A stretch of DNA of 64,000 nt from Dyella_B acidisoli (GCF_049532895.1 NZ_CP064031.1:4650001-4714000), one strand, 5' to 3'. Positions 34,685-44,193 are shown, counted from the first letter of the stretch. The notes: a model not told the origin generated them from the sequence alone. Numbers and translations are program-made.

Positions 34685-36012
34685 AGACCCGCCACCGCCA
34701 TGCCGAAGCGCTCGGCCATATCCAGCTCATCGCCCGCGAAGCCGAGCCGGCGCTGCTGCTGCGCGGCGCGGCACACGAGCACGCGCGCGTCGGCAGCACT
34801 GATGTCTTCGGGAACGCGTTGGCCGTCGGTGGTGCAATCCAGCGGAATGCCGTGACGGACCAGAACCGAGAGCAAGCCACCCAGGCTCGGTGCTTCGTCC
34901 AGCTTGGTGGCGATGCACGCACTCGGCTTGATCGGCAGATACGCGCGCACCGATTCGTCCAGCGCGGACGCTTGTGCATTCGCGGCCAGTACCAGGCACG
35001 TACGCAACTGCGAGGCACCGTGCGCGCTGGCTTCGCGCAATACGTCCATCTGTTGTTGCAGACGCGGATCGCTGCCGGACACACCCGCGGTATCGACCAG
35101 CACGGTGTGGTGATCGCGCAACAGGTGCAGCGTCTGCGCCAAGCCGATCGCGTCGTAGGCGGGATACACGCGCACGCTCAGCAAGCGGCCATAGTGTTCG
35201 AGTTGCGCGGCGGCGCCGATGCGGTAGTGATCGGTGCTGACCAAGGCGACTTTGGTCGGGCCGTGATGCTTCACCGCGCACGCGGCGAGCTTGGCGATGG
35301 TGGTGGTCTTGCCCACACCGGTGGGACCGACCAGCGCCGTCACGCCGCATACGTCAGCAAGGCTGCGGCCGCTCACTTTCAGGCTGCGGCTGAGCAGACC
35401 CAGCGGCAAATAGCGCGCCTGATCAGCATTGATGTTTTCAGGCAGCTCATCGATGAGCTGGCGCGCCACATCGGTATCGATCCCCAGCCGCGACATGTCG
35501 CGCAACACACGAGCGCGCATGGGGCTGCGGCGCTCCATGTCGTTCCACGCAAGGCTGGAAAGTTGCTGTTCGAGCAACTGGCGCAGGCCACCGAGTTCGG
35601 TGCGCATGCGCGCGGTTTCCAACGCGTGCTGTTCGATCATCGGCTGCAGCGCGGCGATTTCGCTCGTCGGTAACGGCAACGGCGGCGGCGGCGGTGGCGT
35701 GACCGCGCGCACCGGCTCCTTCACGACTTCTTTGACGGGTTCTTTGGCGACATCCTTCGCGCGCTCTTTCAGCGTTTCGCGCGGTGTCTCCTTGATGGTT
35801 TCCTTCACCGGCGGTTTCGTGACGGCCGGCGCTGGCGTGTTGACTCGTGCAGCTTCGCGCATCAGCGCTTCGTCGTAGTCGACGGCGGCGATGATTTCGA
35901 TACCTTCTTCGAGACGGCGCGTAGAAAGAATCACTGCGTCAGCGCCCTGCTCTGTACGCACGTCGCGCATCGCTTGACGCATGTCGGGGGCGAGGAAGCG
36001 TTTGATTTTCAT
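34681..36012 (-). CDS. flhF: Flagellar biosynthesis SRP-type GTPase FlhF
   Basis: 443 residues. An N-terminal B domain (MKIKRFLAPDMRQAMRDVRTEQGADAVILSTRR) and a charged linker with KE-repeats (KETIKETPRETLKERAKD) and a run of prolines are followed by the NG GTPase domain: P-loop GPTGVGKTTTIAKLA, VSTDHYRIGA, DTAGVSGSD and ATKLDEAPSLGG. It positions the flagellum at the pole with FlhG. Confidence 0.95.
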   Translation of the reverse strand: MKIKRFLAPDMRQAMRDVRTEQGADAVILSTRRLEEGIEIIAAVDYDEALMREAARVNTPAPAVTKPPVKETIKETPRETLKERAKDVAKEPVKEVVKEPVRAVTPPPPPPLPLPTSEIAALQPMIEQHALETARMRTELGGLRQLLEQQLSSLAWNDMERRSPMRARVLRDMSRLGIDTDVARQLIDELPENINADQARYLPLGLLSRSLKVSGRSLADVCGVTALVGPTGVGKTTTIAKLAACAVKHHGPTKVALVSTDHYRIGAAAQLEHYGRLLSVRVYPAYDAIGLAQTLHLLRDHHTVLVDTAGVSGSDPRLQQQMDVLREASAHGASQLRTCLVLAANAQASALDESVRAYLPIKPSACIATKLDEAPSLGGLLSVLVRHGIPLDCTTDGQRVPEDISAADARVLVCRAAQQQRRLGFAGDELDMAERFGMAVAGL

Positions 36013-36032
36013 GTGGCGCTCCCTGCTTCTGC

Positions 36033-36168
36033 CCCCTCTCCCCTCCGGGGAGAGGGTTGGGGTGAGGGGATGCTCTTGCGCAGACGGCTAATCGAAGCGT
36101 GCTTCGAATAAAGTCCAGTACGAGACTGGCCCCTCACCCCAGCCCTCTCCCCGGAGGGGAGAGGGAGC
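36033..36168. repeat. Inverted pair of CCCTCACCCC/CCCTCTCCCC repeats
   Basis: Copy A (about 36033-36070, CCCCTCTCCCCTCCGGGGAG...GTGAGGGG) and the inverted copy B (about 36130-36168) fill the gap between flhA and flhF. Confidence 0.75.
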
Positions 36169-36206
36169 AAAGCTCGCATGCATGACGTCATCGTCCACCT
36201 CATCAT

Positions 36207-38297
36207 TTATCGCCCAATCGCCTGCACCAATCGCACACGCCGGTTATCCGGTACTTCGTTGTAGGCCAGCACATGCAGGTTCTGGGCCACGTGGCGTGTG
36301 AAGCGCGAAAGCCACGGACGCAGTTGCGGTTGCACCAGCATCACCGCCGGTTCGCCGCTGGCCTCCTGCCGACGCGCCGCTTCGGCGACGCTCTGCTGCA
36401 GGCGGTCGGCGAGCCCCGGCTCTACGGCCGCACCTGCTGCACCACTGCTCGAGAGGGATCCGAGCAAGATCTGTTCCAGCTCCGGCGCCAAGGTCAGAAC
36501 CGGGATTTCCGTGCCTAAACCCGCGATTTCCTGGACGATCTGGCGACCCAGCGCCACCCGCACATAGGCCGTGAGGGCGCCAGGATCCTGACTCTGGGCG
36601 GCGTGCTCCGCCAAAGACTCGACGATGGTGCGCATGTTGCGGATCGGCACCCGTTCGGCCAGCAGGTTTTGCAGCACTTTCACCACCACGCCCAGCGAAA
36701 GACGCTTGGGAACGAGGTCCTCCACCAGCTTGGGCGTGGTCTGCGCCAGGCGGTCCAGCAGCTGCTGCGCGTCCTGGTGGCCGAGCAGCTCGTGCGCGTG
36801 GTTTTGCAGGATGTGCGAAAGATGCGTGGCAATCACCGTGGCCGGATCGACCACTGTGTAGCCAAGCGCCTGCGCATGGTCGCGCTGGCTGTTCTCGATC
36901 CACACCGCTTCCAGTCCGAACGCGGGATCACGCGTGGTCACGCCCTGCAACGTGCCATGTACGCGTCCGGGATTGATGGCGAGATGACGCTCGGTATACA
37001 CCTCCGCCTCGCCCATCGGCACGCCCATCAGAGAGATGCGATACGTGTTTGGCCCTAGGTCCAGGTTGTCGCGGATATGTACGGCCGCAACCAGAAAACC
37101 GAGTTCCTGAGACAGCTTGCGGCGCACCGACTTGATGCGCGACATCAACTCACCGCCCTGATTCTTGTCCACCAGCGGAATCAGGCGATAACCCACTTCC
37201 AAGCCCACCGGATCGACGCTGGCGACGTCTTCCCAACCTAGCTCAAGACGCTCGGCGGCAGCGGGCGCCGGCAGCGCTTCGGTCGCTGCCTTGGCCAGGC
37301 GTTCCTTGGTTTCTTTTTCGCGCTTCACCATCAACCATGCAGCGCCGCCGCAAACCGCACCCAGCATCAGGAAGGCGATGTTCGGCATGCCGGGAATCAA
37401 ACCCATCACCCCCAGCACCACACCGGCCACTGCCAGCGCGCGCGGTTGCGCAAATACCTGCCCGACCACCTGCTTGCCCATGTCCTGCGACTTGGACACG
37501 CGCGTCACGATCACCGCGGTGGCAATCGACAGCATCAGCGCCGGCACCTGCGCGACGAGGCCGTCGCCGATGGTGAGCAGCGTATACGTGCGCGCCGCCT
37601 CGCCTGCGCTAAGGCCGTGTTGCAGCATGCCGACGAAGAAACCGCCGACGATGTTGATGAACAGAATCAGGATGCCCGCCGTCGCGTCGCCGCGCACGAA
37701 CTTCGAGGCACCATCCATCGAGCCGTAGAAATCCGCTTCTTCGCGCACTTCCTGGCGACGTTCACGTGCCTGTTCCTGCGTCAGCAAACCAGCGTTGAGA
37801 TCGGCGTCGATCGCCATCTGCTTGCCGGGCATCGAATCCAAGGTAAAACGCGCCGTCACTTCCGATACGCGCGTAGCGCCCTTGGTCACCACCACGAAGT
37901 TGATGATGGTGAGGATGGCGAACACCACCAGGCCGACCGCGAAATTGCCGCCGATCACGAATTCGCCGAAGGCCTCGATCACCTTGCCCGCCGCGCCTGC
38001 GCCATCGTGGCCATGCAGCAGAATCACGCGACTGGAAGCGATGTTGAGCGCCAGGCGCAGCAGCGTGCCGAGCAGCACGACCGTGGGAAACGCGCCAAAT
38101 TCCAGCGGCCGCAACACGTACACCACCGCCAGCAGGATCACCAGCGACAACGCGATGTTGAAGCTGAAGAGAATGTCCAACACGAACGGTGGCAACGGCA
38201 GCATCAGCATCGCCAACATGGCGAGCATGACCACTGGTGCAGCTGCACCGCGGCGGCTGACCTGTTTGAAGCTATCGAGAACGCTTGCGGTTGCCAT
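36207..38297 (-). CDS. flhA: Flagellar export gate protein FlhA
   Basis: 696 residues from the ATG at 38297, preceded by AAGGCG; a TTG at 38315 abuts the flhB stop and is less likely. Eight membrane helices in the first half (PPFVLDILFSFNIALSLVILLAVVYVL onward), the conserved cytoplasmic FHIPEP loop (MPGKQMAIDADLNAGLLTQ) and a soluble C-domain from about 345 that docks chaperone-substrate complexes. Part of the type III export gate. Confidence 0.96.
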   Translation of the reverse strand: MATASVLDSFKQVSRRGAAAPVVMLAMLAMLMLPLPPFVLDILFSFNIALSLVILLAVVYVLRPLEFGAFPTVVLLGTLLRLALNIASSRVILLHGHDGAGAAGKVIEAFGEFVIGGNFAVGLVVFAILTIINFVVVTKGATRVSEVTARFTLDSMPGKQMAIDADLNAGLLTQEQARERRQEVREEADFYGSMDGASKFVRGDATAGILILFINIVGGFFVGMLQHGLSAGEAARTYTLLTIGDGLVAQVPALMLSIATAVIVTRVSKSQDMGKQVVGQVFAQPRALAVAGVVLGVMGLIPGMPNIAFLMLGAVCGGAAWLMVKREKETKERLAKAATEALPAPAAAERLELGWEDVASVDPVGLEVGYRLIPLVDKNQGGELMSRIKSVRRKLSQELGFLVAAVHIRDNLDLGPNTYRISLMGVPMGEAEVYTERHLAINPGRVHGTLQGVTTRDPAFGLEAVWIENSQRDHAQALGYTVVDPATVIATHLSHILQNHAHELLGHQDAQQLLDRLAQTTPKLVEDLVPKRLSLGVVVKVLQNLLAERVPIRNMRTIVESLAEHAAQSQDPGALTAYVRVALGRQIVQEIAGLGTEIPVLTLAPELEQILLGSLSSSGAAGAAVEPGLADRLQQSVAEAARRQEASGEPAVMLVQPQLRPWLSRFTRHVAQNLHVLAYNEVPDNRRVRLVQAIGR

Positions 38298-38315
38298 GCG
38301 TGTCGCCTTGTTCAA

Positions 38316-39455
38316 TTACGGTTGGCGGTAACGGCCTTGCAGCTCGGGATCAATATCCGGCCGCGGCGCATCGGGAATGGGGCCACCACGTTCGACGGCC
38401 TGCTTGAGCTGGTAGACGTAGGCGAGAATCTGCGCGACAGCTACGTAGAGCGCAGACGGAATTTCGTGCCCGATCTCCGTGGTGGCATACAACGCGCGTG
38501 CCAGCGGTGGTGCTTCCACCATGGGAATGCGATGCGCGTCCGCTACCAGGCGAATCTGCTGCGCGAGCACATCCACGCCCTTGGCCACGACGCGCGGCGC
38601 GCGCATGCGTGCATCGTCGTAACGCAGCGCCACGGCGAAGTGCGTGGGGTTCACCACCACCACGTCGGCCTTGGGGACGTCCTGGATCATGCGCCGGCGC
38701 GCCATCTGGTGCTGCATCTGGCGAATGCGGCCTTTCAAATGCGGATCGCCTTCGCTTTCCTTGTGCTCGTCCTTCAACTCCTGCTTGGACATGCGATGAC
38801 GGCGGTCGTAGTCGAAACGCTGCCAGAGCGCATCGAGGCCGCCGATCACGCCAAGAATCGCGGCGAACACCAGCGCGGCATGCGCCACCAGCGACAACGC
38901 ACGGCCGACGCCTGCACTTATCTGTTCGCGTCCCGTCGCCATGACGGCGGCCTCGTCATGCCGCAACAGCAGCACCAAGGCAATGCCAATGACGGAGACT
39001 TTCAATAGCGACTTCGCCAGCTCGATCAAGCCATTGAGCGAAACCAGCCGGCCCAGCCCCGAAATCGGATCGAGACGGCCGAAGTTCGGCACCAAGGCTT
39101 CCGAGCTGAAATTGAGACCGCCGATCAATACGGTGGAGCCGACTGCCGCCAGCATGGTGGCAGCGAAGATCGGCATCAGCAGCGCTAGCATGTCGCCCAA
39201 CGCGATATGCAGCACGCGCGACATCAGTTCGTCGCTGAACAATGCATCGCGCGAATAGCCCAAGCCCAATGCATAGATGTGCCGCATATGCATGTACATG
39301 CTGGAACTGTAGGAAAGCAGAATGCTGGCGCCGGCCAGCACCACCATCGCGCCAGAGAGATCGCGCGATCGCGGAACTTCGCCTTTTTCACGCGCTTCTT
39401 GTAAGCGTTTTTCTGACGCTCGTTCGGTGCGGTCTTCGTTTTCGGTCTCGGCCAT
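38316..39455 (-). CDS. flhB: Flagellar export switch protein FlhB
   Basis: 379 residues. Four membrane helices in residues 30-210, then a cytoplasmic domain with the self-cleaving NPTH site (VVVNPTHFAVALRYDD) and the tail VDVLAQQIRLVADAHRIPMVEAPPLARALYATTEIGHEIP. After cleavage the tail switches export from hook to filament together with FliK. A shorter, soluble homologue of this tail is encoded at 25774-26046. Confidence 0.96.
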   Translation of the reverse strand: MAETENEDRTERASEKRLQEAREKGEVPRSRDLSGAMVVLAGASILLSYSSSMYMHMRHIYALGLGYSRDALFSDELMSRVLHIALGDMLALLMPIFAATMLAAVGSTVLIGGLNFSSEALVPNFGRLDPISGLGRLVSLNGLIELAKSLLKVSVIGIALVLLLRHDEAAVMATGREQISAGVGRALSLVAHAALVFAAILGVIGGLDALWQRFDYDRRHRMSKQELKDEHKESEGDPHLKGRIRQMQHQMARRRMIQDVPKADVVVVNPTHFAVALRYDDARMRAPRVVAKGVDVLAQQIRLVADAHRIPMVEAPPLARALYATTEIGHEIPSALYVAVAQILAYVYQLKQAVERGGPIPDAPRPDIDPELQGRYRQP

Positions 39456-39479
39456 GGCTTACTCCACGGCACATTTGAG

Positions 39480-39618
39480 CCCCTCTCCCTTCGGGAGAGG
39501 GGTTGGGGTGAGGGTGCGATCAGCGCGCGACATCCAATTACGCTGCAAGAGTCGATAACGCGCTCTGCCCGAACCCTCACCCGCCTTTCGGCACCCTCTC
39601 CCGAAGGGAGAGGGGCTC
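39480..39618. repeat. Inverted pair of CCCTCACCC/CCCTCTCCC repeats
   Basis: Copy A about 39480-39516 (CCCCTCTCCCTTCGGGAGAG...GTGAGGG), inverted copy B about 39570-39618 (ACCCTCACCCGCC...CTCTCCCGAAGGGAGAGGGG) with a small insertion. Lies between flhB and fliR. Confidence 0.75.
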
Positions 39619-39655
39619 ACTAAGACGGAACGCGAATGAATGTGGGAGCACATGA

Positions 39656-40423
39656 TCAAAGCCCCGCCAAATGCCGCATCAAATCCCAACCCACCGCCTG
39701 CAGCGCCGAATACGCGCTCGACAGTCCGCGCATCGCCAGCCACAACGCGATAAAGCCCATGCTGATGCTGATCGGAAAGCCCACCGCAAACAGATTCATC
39801 GCCGGCGATGCGCGACTGGTTGCCGCAAAACCGATATTCACCAGCAGCAGTGCCGTCATCGCCGGCAAGGCCACACGCAGTGCACCGGAGAAGAGATCGC
39901 CACCAGCCATCACCAGTGCCCACAGGGATTTGCCATCCATGCCCGTGACACTGGGCGGCACGCTGCGAAAGCTGTCCGCCAGCAACTGGATCACTTGCAG
40001 ATGGCCATCCATCGCCAGGAACAGCAGGCTCGCCATCACCATGTAGAACTGGCCCAGCACCGGCACGCTGGTGTTGCTGGTCGGGCTGATCAATTCCGCA
40101 AAGCCCAAACCCATGCTTTGCCCGATCAAAATGCCACCGTACGAAACCGCCTGAAAAACCAGCTGCAGCACGAAGCCGATGCTGGCGCCGATCAGCAGCT
40201 GCATCGCCATCGTCGCCACGCCGGTGGCGCTGAATAGATCCATCTCGGTGGGTGCGAGCGGCGATAACACCATCGTCAGTACGACGATGATGGCTGTGCG
40301 GATGCGCGCCGGCATCACGGTGGCATTGAAGATCGGCGCCGCCATGCAGAAGCCGCCCACGCGACCCAGGGCCCAGAGCATGCCGGATACCCAATGGATC
40401 AGCGTAGCCAGCTCGATCGTCAT
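39656..40423 (-). CDS. fliR: Flagellar export gate protein FliR
   Basis: 255 residues from the ATG at 40423 (MTIELATLIHWVSGMLWALGRVGGFCMAAPIF), overlapping fliQ by 4 nt. Six hydrophobic segments; conserved GQSMGLGFAELISPTSNTSVPVLGQFY. One subunit per FliP5Q4R1 gate complex in the inner membrane. Confidence 0.95.
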   Translation of the reverse strand: MTIELATLIHWVSGMLWALGRVGGFCMAAPIFNATVMPARIRTAIIVVLTMVLSPLAPTEMDLFSATGVATMAMQLLIGASIGFVLQLVFQAVSYGGILIGQSMGLGFAELISPTSNTSVPVLGQFYMVMASLLFLAMDGHLQVIQLLADSFRSVPPSVTGMDGKSLWALVMAGGDLFSGALRVALPAMTALLLVNIGFAATSRASPAMNLFAVGFPISISMGFIALWLAMRGLSSAYSALQAVGWDLMRHLAGL

Positions 40424-40689
40424 TTGATCGCTTCCGGCAAGCCGACAATGATGTCGTGCGTAAATTGCACCAGGGTGTGCAGCATCCACGGACCGACCAG
40501 CAATCCCACCGCCGCCATCGCCAGCAACTTTGGAATGAAGCTCAGCGTCATTTCGTGGATCTGCGTGGCAGCCTGGAGAATGCCGATAAGCAAGCCAACC
40601 AGCAGCGCAGTAAGCAGCAGCGGCGCGGCAACGAGCATGCCGATGTAGAGCGCATGCTGGCCGAAGTGGATCACCCATTCCGGCGTCAT
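40420..40689 (-). CDS. fliQ: Flagellar export gate protein FliQ
   Basis: 89 residues from the ATG at 40689 (MTPEWVIHFGQHALYIGMLVAAPLLLTALLVGLLIGILQAATQIHE in pieces). Two membrane helices with the conserved QAATQIHEMTLSFIPK turn. ATGA overlaps on both sides with fliP and fliR. Confidence 0.95.
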   Translation of the reverse strand: MTPEWVIHFGQHALYIGMLVAAPLLLTALLVGLLIGILQAATQIHEMTLSFIPKLLAMAAVGLLVGPWMLHTLVQFTHDIIVGLPEAIK

Positions 40690-41501
40690 GTGTAGAAGCT
40701 CCCCGCCAAGGTGCCAACCAGCAATGACCACCCATCCACCATCACGAACAACATGATCTTGAACGGCAGCGAGATGATCGACGGCGACACCATCGCCATG
40801 CCCATCGACATCAGCACACTTGCCACCACTACATCGATCACCAGGAAGGGAATGAACAGCAGAAAGCCCATCTGAAACGCTGTCTTCAGTTCGCTGGTGA
40901 TGAAAGCCGGCATGGCCACGCGGAACGGCACGTCGTCCTTGCTGGCATAGGGTTGTTCCTTCGCCAGGTGCGTGAAGAGCTGTAGATCCGCGTCACGCGT
41001 CTGATTCAGCATGAAATGCTTGAATGGTGCAGCGGCAGCGGGAATAGCAGCTTCCGCGCTGATCTGATGATCCATGTACGGCTTCACGCCATCTTCGTAA
41101 GCGCGATTGAGCACCGGCGACATTACGAACAACGTCAGGAACAGCGCCAACCCCAGCAGCACCTGGTTGGGTGGCGTGGATTGCGTGGACAACGCCTGCC
41201 GCAGAAAGCTCAGCACGATGATGATGCGCGTGAACGAGGTCATCATCAGCAACACCGCGGGCAGCAGGCTCAGCACTGTCATCAGTGCCACCACCTGCAG
41301 CGAAACGCTCCAGTTCTGGCCGTTGCCTGCGTTTTGTACGGTTAGTACGGGGATGCCGGCTTGCTGCGAGATCGGAGCGATGGGAGTGATCGGCGCAATG
41401 GCCGATGACGTCGTGGTTGTTGTGCTGTTGGCCGCTTGTGCGTTGAAAGGAATCAACATCAAAGCCAACAAAAAGAATGCGACGTATGCCAGCTTGCCCA
41501 T
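40686..41501 (-). CDS. fliP: Flagellar export gate protein FliP
   Basis: 271 residues from the ATG at 41501, chosen because AGGAAGG stands right before it. The frame stays open through a REP palindrome to 41627, which would add a spurious SQRKLGSSALAPQ-type peptide. Signal peptide KLAYVAFFLLALMLIPFNAQA, then LLMMTSFTRIIIVLSFLRQALSTQSTPPNQVLLGLALFLT and PAFITSELKTAFQMGFLLFIPFLVIDVVVASVLMSMGM, all diagnostic. Confidence 0.96.
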   Translation of the reverse strand: MGKLAYVAFFLLALMLIPFNAQAANSTTTTTSSAIAPITPIAPISQQAGIPVLTVQNAGNGQNWSVSLQVVALMTVLSLLPAVLLMMTSFTRIIIVLSFLRQALSTQSTPPNQVLLGLALFLTLFVMSPVLNRAYEDGVKPYMDHQISAEAAIPAAAAPFKHFMLNQTRDADLQLFTHLAKEQPYASKDDVPFRVAMPAFITSELKTAFQMGFLLFIPFLVIDVVVASVLMSMGMAMVSPSIISLPFKIMLFVMVDGWSLLVGTLAGSFYT

Positions 41502-41515
41502 TACCTTCCTGATCC

Positions 41516-41593
41516 CGTCATCCCAGCGAAGGCTGGGATCCAGTGACTTTTGTGGAGCCAAGGCGCTGGATCCCAGCTTTCGCTGGGATGACG
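41516..41593. repeat. REP-like palindrome at the fliO-fliP junction
   Basis: 28-base arms CGTCATCCCAGCGAAGGCTG... and ...CAGCTTTCGCTGGGATGACG (one mismatched pair, G/T), inserted between the fliO stop and the fliP ribosome site in an otherwise overlapping gene string. Confidence 0.9.
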
Positions 41594-41623
41594 AACTTTG
41601 AAACTCACGACAAGCATGGATAT

Positions 41624-42010
41624 TCATGACTTGCGCCCCAAGCGACCCAGCAACTCCGCAAAAGGCGGCACCTGTGCAGGCACCGGCGCGGCGTCCACCG
41701 GCACCGTGCCTTCGTAAACATGCAAAGCCCGTACACCACCGGCACCAACGCCGACCAGCAAGCGCTTGCCATCGGCTTCGATCAACAACACACGCTCACG
41801 CGCGCTGATCGACATGCTTTCAATGCAGCGCAAGCGTCGCCCCCCAACGAATTGCCGAGACTGCAAACGCCGCGTCAGCCAGCCTGCGGCGAAGATCAGC
41901 GCAACGATCGCGCCCAGACTCAACACCACGCGAATCAATTCGCCGGTCACGTTGATATCGGGCACGCTCGCCGCAGGCGCGCGCGCCAGCATGGACATTA
42001 CGATGCTCAT
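41624..42010 (-). CDS. fliO: Flagellar export accessory protein FliO
   Basis: 128 residues. One membrane helix (LIRVVLSLGAIVALIFAAGWLTRRL) followed by RCIESMSISARERVLLIEADGKRLLVGVGAGGVRALH, the usual FliO core. Helps assemble FliP. Overlaps fliN by 4 nt. Confidence 0.92.
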   Translation of the reverse strand: MSIVMSMLARAPAASVPDINVTGELIRVVLSLGAIVALIFAAGWLTRRLQSRQFVGGRRLRCIESMSISARERVLLIEADGKRLLVGVGAGGVRALHVYEGTVPVDAAPVPAQVPPFAELLGRLGRKS

Positions 42011-42348
42011 CTCAGCTTGCGCACCCGTTCTGCGGGGCTGATCACGTCGGTGAGACGAATACCGAACTTTTCGTTGATCACCACCACTTCGCCGTGCGCC
42101 ACCAGCGTGCCGTTGACGAATACGTCCAGCGGTTCACCGGCGGCGCGATCCAGTTCCACCACCGAACCCTGATTGAGCTGCAGCAGGTTGCGAATGCTGA
42201 TGCGCGTGCGGCCCACTTCCATCGCCAGCGTCACGGGCACGTCCAGGATCATGTCGAGACTGACGTCAGCCGGGTTCTCGCCGGCTGCTGTCAAGGCATC
42301 CAATCCCATGTGATGGTCACCGTTCTTGTGGTCGATGTTCTGATTCAT
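42007..42348 (-). CDS. fliN: Flagellar motor switch protein FliN
   Basis: 113 residues, SpoA domain: DVPVTLAMEVGRTRISIRNLLQLNQGSVVELDRAAGEPLDVFVNGTLVAHGEVVVINEKFGIRLTDV (read in pieces). C-ring subunit that binds CheY-P and FliH. ATGA overlap with fliM. Confidence 0.96.
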   Translation of the reverse strand: MNQNIDHKNGDHHMGLDALTAAGENPADVSLDMILDVPVTLAMEVGRTRISIRNLLQLNQGSVVELDRAAGEPLDVFVNGTLVAHGEVVVINEKFGIRLTDVISPAERVRKLR

Positions 42349-43361
42349 GCGATTTTTTCCGGAGCAAAGTCGAACGTGGAAAGCGGGGCACGGCGCCCGG
42401 CCGCGCGCTTGTAGCGAACCGCGTAGCGGCCATTGGATTGGCCATACTCGCCGCGGAAAATCGGTATGTCTTCGGCAAACACGGTGGTGACATCCGGCAG
42501 GCCGATGGGAATCACGTCCCCGACGCGCAAGCCCAGGAAGTCGCCGATGCTGATCTCGGTTTCCAGCAGCAGCGAACTGAGCTCGACTTCCGCGTCCATC
42601 ACTTCCTCATGCAGGCAGTTGATCCAGCGCTCGTCGCGCTCGCCCATACGGTCGCTCTGCACACCGGCATCGAGCATGGTGCGGATCGGCTCCACCATCG
42701 CGTAAGGCAGAGTGAGATGCACTTCGCCACCACCGCCATCGAGTTCCACGTGGAAGCGCGAGACCACTACGGTCTCGGTGGGGCTGACAATGTTGGCGAA
42801 CTGCGGATTGATCTCGGAATTGGTGAATTCGAACTGCACCTGCATAGCCGGCGCCCAGGCTTCGGTCATCGCGACAAACACTTCGGCGAGCAGGATCTGG
42901 ATGACGCGGTTTTCGGTCGGCGTGAAATCACGACCTTCGATGCGCGCGTGATAGCGCCCGTCGCCGCCGAAGAAGTTGTCGATCACGGTGAACACCAGCC
43001 GCGGCTCCATCACCGCGAGCGCGGTACCGCGCAGCGGCTTCACCTTGATCAGGTTGAGATTGCTCGGCACGTTCAGTCCGTGCACGTATTCGCTGAACTT
43101 CTGCATCTTTACGCCGAGCACCGACACTTCGCAGGTCTTGCGCAGTACGCCGAACAACTGAGTGCGGAAGAAGCGCGCGAAGCGATCGTTGATCATCTCC
43201 AGCGTCGGCAATCGGCCGCGCACGATGCGGTCCTGCTGGGTAAAGTCGAAATCCAGCACCGAACCCGGCGGCGGCGGCATGTCGCTTTCGGTTTCGATCT
43301 GGCCTCCGTCGACGCCGTTGAGCAGGGCGTCGATTTCTTCCTGGGAAAGCAGGTCGCTCAT
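42345..43361 (-). CDS. fliM: Flagellar motor switch protein FliM
   Basis: 338 residues from the ATG at 43361. N-terminal CheY-binding peptide MSDLLSQEEIDALLNGVDGG, middle FliG-binding domain (GLNVPSNLNLIKVKPLRGTALAVMEPRLVF, FFGGDGRYHARIEGRDFTPTENRVI) and C-terminal SpoA domain (IGDFLGLRVGDVIPIGLPD). C-ring protein; follows fliL by 13 bp. Confidence 0.96.
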   Translation of the reverse strand: MSDLLSQEEIDALLNGVDGGQIETESDMPPPPGSVLDFDFTQQDRIVRGRLPTLEMINDRFARFFRTQLFGVLRKTCEVSVLGVKMQKFSEYVHGLNVPSNLNLIKVKPLRGTALAVMEPRLVFTVIDNFFGGDGRYHARIEGRDFTPTENRVIQILLAEVFVAMTEAWAPAMQVQFEFTNSEINPQFANIVSPTETVVVSRFHVELDGGGGEVHLTLPYAMVEPIRTMLDAGVQSDRMGERDERWINCLHEEVMDAEVELSSLLLETEISIGDFLGLRVGDVIPIGLPDVTTVFAEDIPIFRGEYGQSNGRYAVRYKRAAGRRAPLSTFDFAPEKIA

Positions 43362-43374
43362 CGCTTGTTCCCCG

Positions 43375-43866
43375 TTACTGCATGACGAAGCTGGTGAAAT
43401 ACAAGGCATCGACATCCGGCTTGCCGGTCTTGTCGGCCACGATCTTGCGCACAGCGTCCAGCGCCTCGGCCTGCAGCTTTTTCTTGCCCGCGATGTCGCT
43501 CAGGCCGGCATAGGTCTGGCTACTGAACAACATCACTAGCGCGTTGCGGATCACCGGATCGCTTTCTTTCATGGCCTGTACGGCAGCCGGATCGTGCGTC
43601 ATCACGGTCACGCCCACCTGCAGATAGCGCGTGGAATCCTGATCCTGGAAATTCACGACGAAGGCAGGATCGAGCGGCAGGAACAATTCCGGTGCCTTGG
43701 GCGCGGTTGCCGTCGCGGCATTTGCCTGCGCGCCTTGCCCGCGGCTGTACAGATAACCGCCTGCGCCCAGCAGCGCGACGACAGCGATGCCGATGTACAG
43801 CTTTGTCCCGCCCTTTTTCTTGGCAGTCGCAGTTTCGTTTCCATCGAGAGACTCGGCGTTAGCCAT
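43375..43866 (-). CDS. fliL: Flagellar basal-body protein FliL
   Basis: 163 residues from the ATG at 43866. Cytoplasmic N-terminus, one membrane helix (LYIGIAVVALLGAGGYLYS) and a periplasmic stomatin-like domain with FLPLDPAFVVNFQDQDSTRYLQVGVTVMTHDP. It surrounds stators. First gene of fliLMNOPQR and served by the sigma-54 site at 43935-43950. Confidence 0.94.
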   Translation of the reverse strand: MANAESLDGNETATAKKKGGTKLYIGIAVVALLGAGGYLYSRGQGAQANAATATAPKAPELFLPLDPAFVVNFQDQDSTRYLQVGVTVMTHDPAAVQAMKESDPVIRNALVMLFSSQTYAGLSDIAGKKKLQAEALDAVRKIVADKTGKPDVDALYFTSFVMQ

Positions 43867-43934
43867 GAACAACCCCGTTCCATAACAAGACGTGATGCCG
43901 CGCTTCGCGAAGCGGGCTTAGCTAGGAGTGTTTT

Positions 43935-43950
43935 AGCAAGCGGCGTGCCA
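43935..43950 (-). promoter_or_regulatory. Sigma-54 (RpoN) promoter of fliLMNOPQR
   Basis: Minus-strand TGGCACG-CCGC-TTGCT, a full match to the -24/-12 consensus TGGCACG-N4-TTGCW. About 70 bp upstream of the fliL start; expected to be activated by FleQ. Confidence 0.9.
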
Positions 43951-44113
43951 TGCTTAGGAACCGCGTGGCGGCGCGGTTTGTGCGTGATGTGAAGAGGCAG
44001 GGCGGCGTTTTATTGACGCGTGTCGGGATGTAGGCGGGGCGTGTGCGTGGTGATTTCGTCGGTGCGCGATGTGCTGCCGCCACCTATCCAACGCTGATGA
44101 AAAAGCCACAGCT

Positions 44114-44193
44114 CGTCGCCCCGGCGAAGGCCGGGGCCCAGTGTCTTGACGTCGAAGCACAGTCGCTGGGTCCCGGCCTTCGCCGGGACGACG
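44114..44193. repeat. REP-like palindrome
   Basis: Arms CGTCGCCCCGGCGAAGGCCG... and CGGCCTTCGCCGGGACGACG, a diverged member of the REP-like family, between fliL and fliK. The rest of the 375-bp gap holds the fliL promoter and no gene. Confidence 0.85.

Noticed and set aside
37446..39008. 520-codon plus-strand frame across flhA and flhB
   Set aside because: Antisense to two well-conserved membrane proteins and His/Arg-rich; no supporting start or domain.
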